Assembly (NCBI RefSeq): GCF_000613185.1
Contig: NZ_CCBB010000001.1
Location: 2,790,001-2,854,000, forward strand
DNA: 64,000 bases
Direction of reading: 5' to 3'
Source: Mycolicibacterium cosmeticum
Lineage (GTDB): Bacteria > Actinomycetota > Actinomycetes > Mycobacteriales > Mycobacteriaceae
This document shows positions 57,044 to 64,000 of the stretch, one piece after another (position 1 is the first letter of the stretch; every line of letters starts with the position of its first letter). A program made the position numbers and the translations under genes. The notes under the pieces are model-generated. The model ran no database searches, was not told the origin of the DNA, and worked only from the letters and a program-made list of their open reading frames with translations.

Positions 57044-57459
57044 CCGCCGACGACCGGGACCGCCGCACCGCCCGTCTTGCCCAGGCCGCCGCGGCCCGCA
57101 CCACCGACGCGGCGGCCCGAGCCCGCAGGGCGATCACCAAACTGCACAACGCCGGGCAAACGATCACCTTCGTCTCGGTGGCCCGCGCCGCGGGGGTGTC
57201 GACCAGTTTTCTATATCAGCACCCCGCCCTGCGGCGCGAGATCGGCGAGCGGCGCAACCGTGCCGCCGACCAGCTCCCCACGCCCACAGCCGGTTCGGCG
57301 ACAGTTGAGTCGTTGCGCACCAAACTTGCTGTGGCCATGCAACGTAACCGTGACCTCACCGAGGAGATCGCTGTTCTGCGCACCGAGAACGAGGCACTGC
57401 GGAGTCGACTGCTCGAACAGCGCTGCGCGCAATCACGATCAGCAGAACCTTCATCGTGA
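57040..57459 (+). CDS. TnpC-like accessory protein (DUF6262)
   Basis: A 139-residue basic protein. A helical region with a small helix-turn-helix-like segment (ITFVSVARAAGVSTSFLYQHPALRREI) is followed by a C-terminal coiled coil (LRTKLAVAMQRNRDLTEEIAVLRTENEALRSRLLEQ). This is the make-up of TnpC-type proteins (DUF6262) that set orientation and efficiency of Tn554 transposition. The position directly behind the two recombinases fits. Confidence 0.85.
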   Translation: MTADDRDRRTARLAQAAAARTTDAAARARRAITKLHNAGQTITFVSVARAAGVSTSFLYQHPALRREIGERRNRAADQLPTPTAGSATVESLRTKLAVAMQRNRDLTEEIAVLRTENEALRSRLLEQRCAQSRSAEPSS

Positions 57460-57707
57460 CCAAACAGTCCATCGCCCGAAGAGGAGACGGCCCGGCGCCA
57501 GACCCGATAAACCCATACGCCCCTTACGAATTCGTCGGTCCCGGAATGACCCGACAGTTCTACCTCGACCAGCTCGCCGCGACCGGCTACACCGGCTGGT
57601 ACGACGAAAACGGTGTCCCCGCGCCCTGGCCAAACAACTTCTGCGACCCCGGCGGCGATTGGCAACCAAATCCGGGGGCGTTTACAGCCAGAGACCGCCC
57701 CTTCTAG
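57456..57707 (+). CDS. Small hypothetical protein, last gene of the recombinase operon
   Basis: An 83-residue protein rich in Pro, Gly, Tyr and Trp (PINPYAPYEFVGPGMTRQFY, GYTGWYDENGVPAPWP), without recognised family. The GTG start overlaps the tnpC stop by 4 bp, so it is translated with the recombinase genes; this is the main evidence that it is real. Confidence 0.55.
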   Translation: MTKQSIARRGDGPAPDPINPYAPYEFVGPGMTRQFYLDQLAATGYTGWYDENGVPAPWPNNFCDPGGDWQPNPGAFTARDRPF

Positions 57708-57833
57708 CCCCGTCGCCCGGACGACGATGGCGCGAAATTCGTGCCGCGAGCAGATGCTGGCTTGCGAGGTGGCGCTGGAACGACTCGCCAAGGGCATTCG
57801 AGAACCCCCAATAGGTCGTCCCTATCTCTCGGC

Positions 57834-58433
57834 TTATTCCCGTGCCGGTGGTTCGGGCCAGGCCTTGAGAGCTCGGTCGGCTACCTCGTGTAGCTCTTCT
57901 CTGGTGGCGCCGCTGCATGCCTGGATCGAAATACCTTGGCAAACGGCATGAATCCAGCGGGCGATGACTTGTGGGTCCACCCCGGGCAGCTCCCCTTCCT
58001 GCTGTGCCATGGCGAAGCGTTCGGTGAGCAGCTTCACTCCGGCGGCCCGGCGGTCAGCGAGATCGGCTTGAATCGGAGCCGCCTCCTCGCCCGCGGCGAG
58101 TGCTCCCTGCACCAGGAGGCACCCCCGGGGACTGGCAGGATCGGTGTAGGCATCCGCAGCGCCATGGGCCATCGCGTAGGCGATGCCCCAGGCGGTCGGC
58201 GCGGCCATGGCCGCGCCGACGAACCCGCCGGGCCCGGCCAGGTAGCGGTCCACCGCCTTGTAGAACAGTTGCTCCTTGGAGCCGAACTCGGCATACAGAC
58301 TCCGCCGGTTGACCCCCGTGGCTGATGTCAGGTCGCTGATCGACACCCCGTCATAGCCGTGCTCCCAGAACAGGGTCATCGCCTTGTCGAGAACGTCCTC
58401 AGGATTGAACTCGCGGGGCCGTCCCATCGCCAT
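57834..58433 (-). CDS. TetR family transcriptional regulator
   Basis: A 199-residue TetR regulator with MGRPREFNPEDVLDKAMTLFWEHGYDGVSISDLTSATGVNRRSLYAEFGSKEQLF as DNA-binding part and a sensor domain typical of the AcrR/YxaF-like group (RGCLLVQGALAAGEEA). The ATG at 58433 has GGAGG seven bases upstream. It is divergent from the SDR gene; a palindrome in the gap is its likely site. It controls the redox cassette carried by the element. Confidence 0.9.
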   Translation of the reverse strand: MAMGRPREFNPEDVLDKAMTLFWEHGYDGVSISDLTSATGVNRRSLYAEFGSKEQLFYKAVDRYLAGPGGFVGAAMAAPTAWGIAYAMAHGAADAYTDPASPRGCLLVQGALAAGEEAAPIQADLADRRAAGVKLLTERFAMAQQEGELPGVDPQVIARWIHAVCQGISIQACSGATREELHEVADRALKAWPEPPARE

Positions 58434-58509
58434 CCGATCACCTCCTGTGATCCGCGCCACAGTCTGGAATGTGGCGGTGCGTCAGCGGCTTTACCTGATC
58501 ATACTTAGT

Positions 58510-58521
58510 AACCGATCGGTT
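58510..58521. promoter_or_regulatory. Palindrome AACCGATCGGTT, TetR operator
   Basis: A perfect 12-bp palindrome in the gap between the divergent TetR and SDR genes, 35 bp before the SDR start. It is preceded by TACTTAGT, which may include a -10 element. Position and type fit TetR control of the four-gene cassette. Confidence 0.7.
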
Positions 58522-58555
58522 CGAAAGTCCCGATCCAGATGAAAGAGAGCGACCA

Positions 58556-59329
58556 ATGACCACCACTGACACCGCCACCACCAACACCGTGCGCCCGCTG
58601 GCCGGGCGGCGAGCGTTGGTCACCGGCGGATCCCGCGGGATCGGCGCGGCCACCGTAGCCCGCCTGGCCGCTGACGGCGCGGCTGTCGCGTTCACCTACC
58701 ACTCCTCACCCGAGCAGGCCGACAAACTCGTCGCCGAAGCCTCCGCGTCCGGTGCACAGGTCGTGGCGATCCGCGCCGACAGCGGCAACGTGGAGGCGAT
58801 CACCTCCGCGGTGGAGCAGACCGTGACCGCGCTCGGCGGGCTCGACATCCTGGTCAACAACGCCGGCGTGGCCCATGGTGCGCCGATCGAAGAGTTCCCG
58901 CTCGAGGAGTTCGATCGCCTGATCGCGGTCAACGTGCGCGGGGTGTTCGCCGCCGTCCGCGCCGCCGTGCCGCACCTGGGCTCCGGTGGGCGGATCATCA
59001 CCATCGGCAGCGTCAACGCCGACCGCGTCCCGGTGCCCGGCATCTCGATCTACTCCACCACCAAAGCGGCCGTCGCGGGCCTGACCCGCGGCCTGGCCCG
59101 CGAACTCGGCCCCCGCGGGATCACCGTCAACAACGTCCAGCCCGGTCCCACCGCCACCGACATGAACCCCGACGAAGGCGACTTCGCCGACCACATGCGC
59201 AGCCTCACCGCACTCGGACGTTACGGCCAACCCGCCGATATCGCCAGCGCCGTGGCCTATCTCGCGCTGCCCGAGGCCGGATTCGTCACCGGCGTCACCT
59301 GGAACATCGACGGCGGCTACACCCTCTAA
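58556..59329 (+). CDS. Short-chain dehydrogenase/reductase
   Basis: A 257-residue classical SDR: VTGGSRGIGAATVARL cofactor motif, LVNNAG, Ser in ITIGSVNAD, Tyr and Lys in IYSTTKAAVAGL and the C-terminal GVTWNIDGGYTL of FabG-like enzymes. It probably reduces a keto or quinone substrate with NAD(P)H. It is first of four genes in one direction (hydrolase, F420-reductase-like, SnoaL-like), all behind the TetR site. Confidence 0.9.
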   Translation: MTTTDTATTNTVRPLAGRRALVTGGSRGIGAATVARLAADGAAVAFTYHSSPEQADKLVAEASASGAQVVAIRADSGNVEAITSAVEQTVTALGGLDILVNNAGVAHGAPIEEFPLEEFDRLIAVNVRGVFAAVRAAVPHLGSGGRIITIGSVNADRVPVPGISIYSTTKAAVAGLTRGLARELGPRGITVNNVQPGPTATDMNPDEGDFADHMRSLTALGRYGQPADIASAVAYLALPEAGFVTGVTWNIDGGYTL

Positions 59330-59370
59330 CCGCGTCTTACCCGCCAGCCCCGAGAGGACACCGGCACATC

Positions 59371-60168
59371 ATGACCGACATCGTATTCATCCACGGCCTG
59401 TGGATCGCCCACAGCGCGTGGCAACCGTGGATCGACCACTTCGCCGAACACGGCCACCAGGGGGTCGCGCCCGCATGGCCGGGGGAAGCCGACACCGTCG
59501 CCGCAACCCGAGAAAACCCCGCGGCGCAGGCAGGATTCGGCATCGACGATCTCACCGAGCACTTCGCCGGAATCGTCAAGCAATTCGACACCCCACCAGT
59601 TGTCATCGGGCATTCCTTCGGCGGCCTGATCGCCCAGAAACTGCTGGGACAGAACCTGGTCGCCGCCGCGGTGGCCATCGACCCCGCCCCCATCAAAGGA
59701 GTCAGACCTCTCCCAGTCGCCCAGCTCCGCTCCGCATTCCCCGTGCTGGGCAACCCGCTCAACCGTGGCCGTGCCAAAGCCTTGAGTGTCAGCCAGTTCC
59801 GCTACGGCTTCGGAAACGCCCTCACCGCAGCCGAATCCGACCAACTGTGGGAAAAGTGGGCCATCCCCTCCCCGGGCAAGCCGCTGTTCGAGGCCGGACT
59901 GGCCAACTTCACCCCGAATTCGCCAGCAAAGGTCGACACCGCCAACGCCACCCGGGGTCCGCTGCTGATCACCGCCGGCACCGCCGACCACACCGTGCCC
60001 CACGTCAGCGCCAAGGCGGCCTTCAAGCAGTACGCGAAATCGACGGCTATCACCGAGTTTCACGAATTCGACGGCCGCGGGCACTCCCTGACCATCGACC
60101 ACGGCTGGCGCGACGTCGCCGACACCACCCTGGCCTGGCTGGCCTCCCACAACATCACCGGAAAGTAG
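59371..60168 (+). CDS. Alpha/beta hydrolase
   Basis: A 265-residue alpha/beta-fold hydrolase. The oxyanion loop is FIHGLW, the nucleophile elbow VIGHSFGGLIAQ, the acid lies in TAGTADHTVP and the His in FDGRGHSLTIDHGW. Related proteins are annotated as esterases or haloperoxidase-like enzymes. The substrate is unknown. It is 41 bp after the SDR gene. Confidence 0.88.
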   Translation: MTDIVFIHGLWIAHSAWQPWIDHFAEHGHQGVAPAWPGEADTVAATRENPAAQAGFGIDDLTEHFAGIVKQFDTPPVVIGHSFGGLIAQKLLGQNLVAAAVAIDPAPIKGVRPLPVAQLRSAFPVLGNPLNRGRAKALSVSQFRYGFGNALTAAESDQLWEKWAIPSPGKPLFEAGLANFTPNSPAKVDTANATRGPLLITAGTADHTVPHVSAKAAFKQYAKSTAITEFHEFDGRGHSLTIDHGWRDVADTTLAWLASHNITGK

Positions 60169-60177
60169 GACACCCAC

Positions 60178-60780
60178 ATGAAGATCGGATTCATCGGCGC
60201 CGGCAACATCGCCCAAGCCGTCGGAACGCAGCTGGCCGCCGTCGGCCACGACGTCACCATCAGCAACAGCCGCGGCGGCGACACCCTGGCCGCACTCGCC
60301 GCACCACTGAGCCTGACCGCCGGCACCGTCGCCCAGGCCGCCGACCACGAGGTGGTCTTCCTGGCCGTCCCATGGGGCAAAGTGCCCGCCGCACTGGACG
60401 CGGCGGGTGACCTCACCGACCGCATCCTGGTCGATACCACCAACCCGCTGGAAGCCCCCACCTTCACCAAAGCCGACCTCGGCGGGCTGACCTCCAGCGA
60501 AGTCATCGCCAACCTCGCCCCCACCGCGCAGGTGATCAAGGCGTTCAACCACATGACCCCGGAAAGCTATGCAGACGGACCTGTCGTCTCCGGCGGCCGA
60601 AAACTGCTCTTCCACTCCAGCGACCACCCCGACGCGCACACCGTCATCGCCGCACTCATCGAGTCGCTGGACTACACACCGATCAACCTCGGTACCCTCG
60701 CCGGCGGTGGAGCGCTCCACGAATTCCCCGGCGGCCCACTGCCCGCCAGAACCTTCATCGAATACATCCCGACCAGCTAG
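60178..60780 (+). CDS. NADPH-dependent F420 reductase-like protein
   Basis: A 200-residue protein of the F420H2:NADP oxidoreductase-like family. The Rossmann start is KIGFIGAGNIAQAVGTQL, with ISNSRGG after the second strand (NADP preference), then VFLAVPW and DTTNPLE. The middle KAFNHM corresponds to the family's conserved region. It may reduce F420 or another partner for the cassette. It starts 9 bp after the hydrolase stop. Confidence 0.85.
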   Translation: MKIGFIGAGNIAQAVGTQLAAVGHDVTISNSRGGDTLAALAAPLSLTAGTVAQAADHEVVFLAVPWGKVPAALDAAGDLTDRILVDTTNPLEAPTFTKADLGGLTSSEVIANLAPTAQVIKAFNHMTPESYADGPVVSGGRKLLFHSSDHPDAHTVIAALIESLDYTPINLGTLAGGGALHEFPGGPLPARTFIEYIPTS

Positions 60781-60792
60781 GACACAACAGAG

Positions 60793-61227
60793 ATGACCGA
60801 CAACCGTGAGGTCTTCAAAGACCTGGTCCGACGCAACACCGAGCAAGTCCAAGGCGGCGGCGACTTCACCGTGTTCGACGAACTGTTTGCCGACGGCTTC
60901 ACCGACCACACACCTCAACCCGGCATCACCCCCGACAAAGAAGGTGTCCGAGCCCTCTACACCGGATTACGCACAGCGTTCCCGGACCTGCACGCCGAAA
61001 TCCACTGGCAGACAGTCGACGACGATAAAGTCACCACCTTCAAGACCTACCGTGGCACCCACCACGGAGAATTCCTCGGCATCGCCCCCACCGGCCGACC
61101 CATCTCGTTTGACACCGTCGATGTCTTCCGAGTCCACAACGGCCAACTCACCGACCACTGGGGAGTAGCCAACCTCCTCGGAGTCCTCATCCAACTCGAC
61201 TCACTACCCGGCCAAACAACCCTCTGA
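60793..61227 (+). CDS. SnoaL-like ester cyclase/NTF2-fold protein
   Basis: A 144-residue NTF2-like protein of the SnoaL ester-cyclase group: VFDELFADGFTDHTPQPG, a GLRTAFPDLHAEIHWQTVDDDKV segment and GRPISFDTVDVFRVHNGQLTDHWGVAN. Members cyclise or hydrate small polyketide-like substrates or only bind them. It is last of the TetR-controlled cassette, 12 bp after the reductase gene. Confidence 0.88.
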   Translation: MTDNREVFKDLVRRNTEQVQGGGDFTVFDELFADGFTDHTPQPGITPDKEGVRALYTGLRTAFPDLHAEIHWQTVDDDKVTTFKTYRGTHHGEFLGIAPTGRPISFDTVDVFRVHNGQLTDHWGVANLLGVLIQLDSLPGQTTL

Positions 61228-61337
61228 AACGCCGCGGACGACAGTCGCAAGACCAATTGAACTTGGGTCACCCAGATACCGCAGCCAGGTAATCGATCTC
61301 GGCCACGATGCCAGCGGTCAGTGCCGACCCACAGAAG

Positions 61338-61408
61338 TGGAGCCACGGGGAATCGAACCCCGATCTGAGCCTTGCAAAGGCCCCGTTCTACCGTTGAACT
61401 ATGGCCCC
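61338..61408 (-). tRNA. Element-borne replacement tRNA-Ala(UGC)
   Basis: A complete 71-nt cloverleaf. Acceptor GGGGCCA pairs with TGGCTCC; the G3:U70 wobble that marks alanine tRNAs is present. D-arm GTTC-AACGGTA-GAAC, anticodon loop TTTGCAA (TGC), T-arm CGGGG-TTCGATT-CCCCG and discriminator A are all in place; CCA is not encoded. The sequence differs from the chromosomal copy in D-arm, anticodon stem and T-stem. It lies 73 bp inside the right end of the element, in the orientation of the broken gene. Confidence 0.93.
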
Positions 61409-61481
61409 GTCACGGACATGACCGCGACGGTATCATCGCTGGTCATCCGCACTTCCAACTCACTCTCCTACAGATAAAGAA

Positions 61482-61538
61482 CGAACTCCTGACATCTGCC
61501 TTGCAAAGGCAGCGCTCTACCAACTGAGCTAAGGCCCC
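61482..61538 (-). tRNA. 5' fragment of split tRNA-Ala(UGC), right attachment site
   Basis: The minus strand gives the first 57 nt of a normal mycobacterial tRNA-Ala(UGC): acceptor GGGGCCT, D-arm, anticodon arm CTGCC-TTTGCAA-GGCAG, variable loop and T-stem AGGAG with TTCG. Then it breaks off into TTCTTTATC. The missing 3' part lies at 50857-50875. It retains the whole anticodon arm but cannot be aminoacylated. Confidence 0.93.
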
Positions 61539-61646
61539 TTACGGGTTCGCAGGGTCTGCGGCGGTGTGCCAGACTTCGGCGCCGTGTCGCGATCGCCATA
61601 CGACGGCTGCGGCCAGAACTGCCGCGAGCACTACCACCAGCCTCAT
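61539..61646 (-). CDS. DLW-39 family small protein
   Basis: A 35-residue protein on the minus strand, start ATG at 61646 with GGAAGGG upstream. It has a single hydrophobic helix (RLVVVLAAVLAAAVVW) followed by RSRHGAEVWHTAADPANP. A very small membrane protein with a (D/E)-(L/V)-W motif between tRNA-Ile and tRNA-Ala is the hallmark of the actinobacterial DLW-39 family. The TAA ends exactly next to the first base of the split tRNA-Ala. Function unknown. Confidence 0.75.
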   Translation of the reverse strand: MRLVVVLAAVLAAAVVWRSRHGAEVWHTAADPANP

Positions 61647-61661
61647 GGTGTAACCCTTCCG

Positions 61662-61735
61662 TGGGCCTAGGAGGACTCGAACCTCCGACCTCTTCGTTAT
61701 CAGCGAAGCGCTCTAACCGCCTGAGCTATAGGCCC
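61662..61735 (-). tRNA. tRNA-Ile(GAU)
   Basis: A complete tRNA: acceptor GGGCCTA pairs with TAGGCCC, D-arm with GGCGGTTA loop, anticodon loop CTGATAA (GAT), T-arm GGAGG-TTCGAGT-CCTCC, discriminator A. CCA is not encoded. It is the usual neighbour of tRNA-Ala downstream of gyrA in mycobacteria and probably shares a transcript with the DLW-39 gene and tRNA-Ala. Confidence 0.96.
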
Positions 61736-61813
61736 GTGTGACCACTCGATTTCTCTGACCGGCCGAGCGACGAGATTACCGTAATGGGCCCCGTCTTCCC
61801 AAACCGCGTAGAT

Positions 61814-62695
61814 CTAATCCCGATCGGCCAGCGTCACCTCCACCCCGCCCACCAGGTCGGTGGTGAGGTTGTAGATGAACGCACCGGCGGTCGCCATCGC
61901 GGTCAACAGCACGATGTTCACCAGGCCGATCAACGCGGCACCGCCGAAAATCGTTCCGCTGGACACCAATTCGCCGCCGGTACCGCTGTTGCTGGTGAGC
62001 AGATCGCCCACGTTGCTGTTCAGCTTGCTCCACACGCCCATACCGCCGAGCACCAGGTAGAGGAACGCCACGGCGATCATCCAGACGAAGAACAGCGCGG
62101 CCGAGAGCACCAGCGACACCTTCAGCGTGCTCCACGGATCGATGCGTCGGATCTGCATGCTGGCCCGCACCGGACCTTGCTTACGGTTGGCCACCTGCAC
62201 CCGCCCGGGCGGGGGAGCGGGCCGGGATTCGGCCGCCGTGGCCCGGGCCGGCCGCGGCGGCGGTCCGGACAGGTCCGGCAGCTCGCTGGCGTAGTTCTCC
62301 GGCCGTGCGGCCTCCGGCCGCTCGGTGCGGGTGGGCAACACCTCGGTTTCGCGCGGCGGGTTCTGCGGAGGACCGGCAGGCGTCTCCCGGGCCGGTGCGT
62401 TACCCCCGGCGATGAACCGGTTGAGCCTGGCGTCCACCCCCTGGGGGTGCGCCGGCCGGGTCCCGCCGTCGGCGGGACGGGCGCCTTCCGCCGGCCGGCC
62501 GGCAATCGACGCTTCCGCCGGCCTACCGGCATTCGACCCTTCCGCCGGCCTACCGGTGTTGGCCCGGGCCGCCGGTCCGCGCTGCCACGGGGGCACTTCA
62601 CCCTCGGGTACGGCACCCGGCGTCCCGGCGGCGCCGTTTGCGCTGCCGGGGCCCTCGCTTGCCCGCGAGTGGCCGGGTTCCTTCGGTGACGTCAC
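61814..62695 (-). CDS. DUF3566 membrane protein downstream of gyrA
   Basis: A 293-residue protein. The first ~170 residues are Pro/Ala/Gly/Arg-rich and disordered, with repeats such as [17 protein letters not shown]. The C-terminal DUF3566 domain (about 175-293) has two membrane helices ([32 protein letters not shown] and [39 protein letters not shown]). It is the usual gene after gyrA in mycobacteria. Start GTG at 62695. The function is not established. Confidence 0.92.
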   Translation of the reverse strand: MTSPKEPGHSRASEGPGSANGAAGTPGAVPEGEVPPWQRGPAARANTGRPAEGSNAGRPAEASIAGRPAEGARPADGGTRPAHPQGVDARLNRFIAGGNAPARETPAGPPQNPPRETEVLPTRTERPEAARPENYASELPDLSGPPPRPARATAAESRPAPPPGRVQVANRKQGPVRASMQIRRIDPWSTLKVSLVLSAALFFVWMIAVAFLYLVLGGMGVWSKLNSNVGDLLTSNSGTGGELVSSGTIFGGAALIGLVNIVLLTAMATAGAFIYNLTTDLVGGVEVTLADRD

Positions 62696-62770
62696 CTGAG
62701 GTGCTCCTTAGCTCAGGCCCCGGAGGGCTCGGTGCTGGCGGTACTGCCGCAGTGGCATCCGGCAGTCACG

Positions 62771-64000
62771 CTACGCGTCGGTCGACTCGTCGCCTGCGGC
62801 CTGATCGCCTTCCACGTCGACAACTTCGGCCTCACCGGCTTCCGCTTCGACAGCTTCGGCCTCGTCGGATTCCTCCGCGTTGTGTGCGATGGCAATCAGT
62901 GTGTCGCCCTCACCGAGGTTCATCAAGCGCACGCCCTTGGTCTGCCTGCCGGCCTTGCGCACCTGACGCGCCGCCGTGCGGATCACCCCGCCGCCGGAGG
63001 TGATGGCGTACAACTCGGTGTCGTCGTCGACGATCAGCGCACCCACCAGGCTGCCGCGGCGCCGGTCGTACTGGATGGTCAAGATGCCCTTACCGCCGCG
63101 GCCCTGCACCGTGTACTCCTCGATATCGGTGCGCTTGGCGTATCCGCCGGCGGTGGCGACCAGCAGGTAGGTGCCCTCACGGACCACGTTGAGCGACAGC
63201 AGCCGGTCGTCCTCGTTGAACCGCATGCCCTGCACACCCGAGGTGGCGCGACCCATCGGCCGCAGCGCCTCGTCGGTGGCCGAGAACCGGATGGACTGCC
63301 CGTTGGCCGAGACCAGCAGCAGATCGTCCTCGGCCGAGCACAGCACGGCACCGACCAGTTCGTCGCCTTCGCGCAGGTTGATGGCGACGATGCCGCCGGA
63401 GCGGTTCGAGTCGAAGTCGATCAGCTTCGACTTCTTCACCAGACCGTTGCGGGTGGCCAGCACCAGGTAGGGCGCATCCTCGTAGCTCTTGATCTGGATG
63501 ACCTGGGCGATGCGTTCCTCGGGCTGGAAGGCCAGCAGGTTGGCCACGTGCTGGCCACGGGCCGTGCGCGACGCCTCCGGCAGGTCGTAGGCCTTGGCCC
63601 GGTACACCCGGCCCTGCGTGGTGAAGAACAGGATCCAGTCGTGCGTCGAGCACACGAAGAAGTGGTTGACGATGTCGTCCTGCTTGAGACCCGCGCCCTG
63701 CACACCCTTACCGCCGCGCTTCTGGCTGCGGTACAGGTCGGTCTTGGTGCGCTTGGCATAGCCCGTCTCGGTGATGGTGACGACGACGTCCTCGCGCTGG
63801 ATGAGGTCCTCGTCGGTGACGTCACCGTCCGCGGCGATGATCCGGGTGCGACGTTCGTCACCGTGCTTCTCGACGATCTCCTTGAGCTCGTCACGCACGA
63901 TGGCGCGCTGGCGCTCCGGCTTGGCCAGGATGTCCTCGAGGTCGGCGATCTCGGCCTCGATCTTGGCCAGGTCGTCGACGATGCGCTGCCGTTCCAGGGC
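62771..64000 (-). CDS. gyrA: DNA gyrase subunit A, C-terminal part (cut by window edge)
   Basis: About 409 codons of GyrA up to the stop. The stretch at the window edge (LERQRIVDDLAKIEAEIADLEDIL) is the end of the coiled-coil tower region. The rest is the six-bladed DNA-wrapping beta-pinwheel, with the GyrA box in QKRGGKGVQGAG and a further GRGGKGIL element. An acidic tail (EEAEAVEAEAGEAEVVDVEG-like) ends the protein. The breakage-reunion domain with the active Tyr and the quinolone region lie outside the window. Confidence 0.97.
   Translation of the reverse strand, partial: ALERQRIVDDLAKIEAEIADLEDILAKPERQRAIVRDELKEIVEKHGDERRTRIIAADGDVTDEDLIQREDVVVTITETGYAKRTKTDLYRSQKRGGKGVQGAGLKQDDIVNHFFVCSTHDWILFFTTQGRVYRAKAYDLPEASRTARGQHVANLLAFQPEERIAQVIQIKSYEDAPYLVLATRNGLVKKSKLIDFDSNRSGGIVAINLREGDELVGAVLCSAEDDLLLVSANGQSIRFSATDEALRPMGRATSGVQGMRFNEDDRLLSLNVVREGTYLLVATAGGYAKRTDIEEYTVQGRGGKGILTIQYDRRRGSLVGALIVDDDTELYAITSGGGVIRTAARQVRKAGRQTKGVRLMNLGEGDTLIAIAHNAEESDEAEAVEAEAGEAEVVDVEGDQAAGDESTDA

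Larger units (their letters stand above)
50876..61481. mobile_element. Tn554-like integrative element inserted in the T-loop of tRNA-Ala
   Basis: The 10.6-kb stretch separates the two parts of one tRNA-Ala gene, giving exact ends with a shared CGA. It encodes a TnpA-TnpB-TnpC-type recombinase operon, an XRE-ImmA/IrrE regulator, a zinc-site protein, several unknowns, a TetR-controlled redox cassette and a complete tRNA-Ala at its right end. The ends carry TATCTCTAGG (left, at 50876) and, inverted, TATCTGTAGG (right, 61467-61476). No long direct repeat flanks it, in keeping with Tn554-type insertion. Confidence 0.88.

Noticed and set aside
57682..57942. Minus-strand frame with an NALGESF motif resembling IS3-type transposase
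   Set aside because: Only one short motif matches, without the DDE residues, and the frame overlaps the TetR gene and the end of the recombinase operon.
50857..61538. Trans-spliced or permuted tRNA-Ala made from the two separated parts
   Set aside because: The parts lie 10.6 kb apart around recombinase genes, share a recombination core, and have no complementary leader sequences. Insertion by a mobile element explains them fully.

Overview
The window is a piece of a mycobacterial chromosome, most likely a fast-growing Mycolicibacterium-type species. The GC-rich sequence carries the gyrA-proximal core cluster of Mycobacteriaceae in its usual order: gyrA, a DUF3566 gene, tRNA-Ile, tRNA-Ala, cwsA, ppiA, a PH-domain gene, crgA, a DUF881 gene, trpG, pknB, pknA, pbpA, rodA, pstP, fhaB, fhaA and tRNA-Leu. 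It also carries furA-katG, F420-type enzymes and a FadD32-like fatty acyl-AMP ligase. The window reads towards the replication origin, so gyrA is cut by the right edge.

Layout. Positions 1-10.7 kb hold metabolic and stress genes: an enoyl-CoA hydratase under a TetR with a perfect palindrome, an epimerase-like SDR with a divergent TetR, katG-furA, and ANTAR and AraC regulators. Positions 10.9-15.7 kb hold a chemotaxis-like module (CheB, STAS-ATPase, CheR-PAS, PAS-ANTAR, STAS) in a lineage that lacks flagella. Positions 16.1-19.2 kb pair a fatty acyl-AMP ligase with a KasA-like synthase that has lost its catalytic Cys. Positions 19.6-36.4 kb are accessory: a TetX-like monooxygenase, a polymorphic toxin locus with broken toxin copies and candidate immunity genes, TetR- and MerR-controlled oxidoreductases, and a type I restriction-modification operon next to tRNA-Leu.

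Positions 36.9-50.6 kb are the conserved cell-division and cell-wall signalling cluster. FhaA, FhaB, PstP, RodA, PbpA, PknA and PknB form a chain in which most genes overlap by 4 bp, and CrgA and CwsA follow.

Positions 50.9-61.5 kb are a 10.6-kb integrative element. It encodes a Tn554-like recombinase trio (TnpA, TnpB, TnpC), an XRE-ImmA/IrrE regulator and a TetR-controlled four-gene redox cassette. It sits inside the T-loop of the chromosomal tRNA-Ala(UGC) gene. The 3' part of that tRNA lies at 50857-50875 and the 5' part at 61482-61538, and joined together they make one canonical tRNA. The element carries its own complete, different tRNA-Ala(UGC), in the same orientation just inside its end, with the G3:U70 alanine identity pair. 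This looks like a transposon that breaks a tRNA gene and supplies the replacement, and it is the most notable observation here.

The right end (61.5-64 kb) holds a 35-codon DLW-39-type gene missed by size cut-offs, tRNA-Ile, the DUF3566 gene and the C-terminal part of gyrA.
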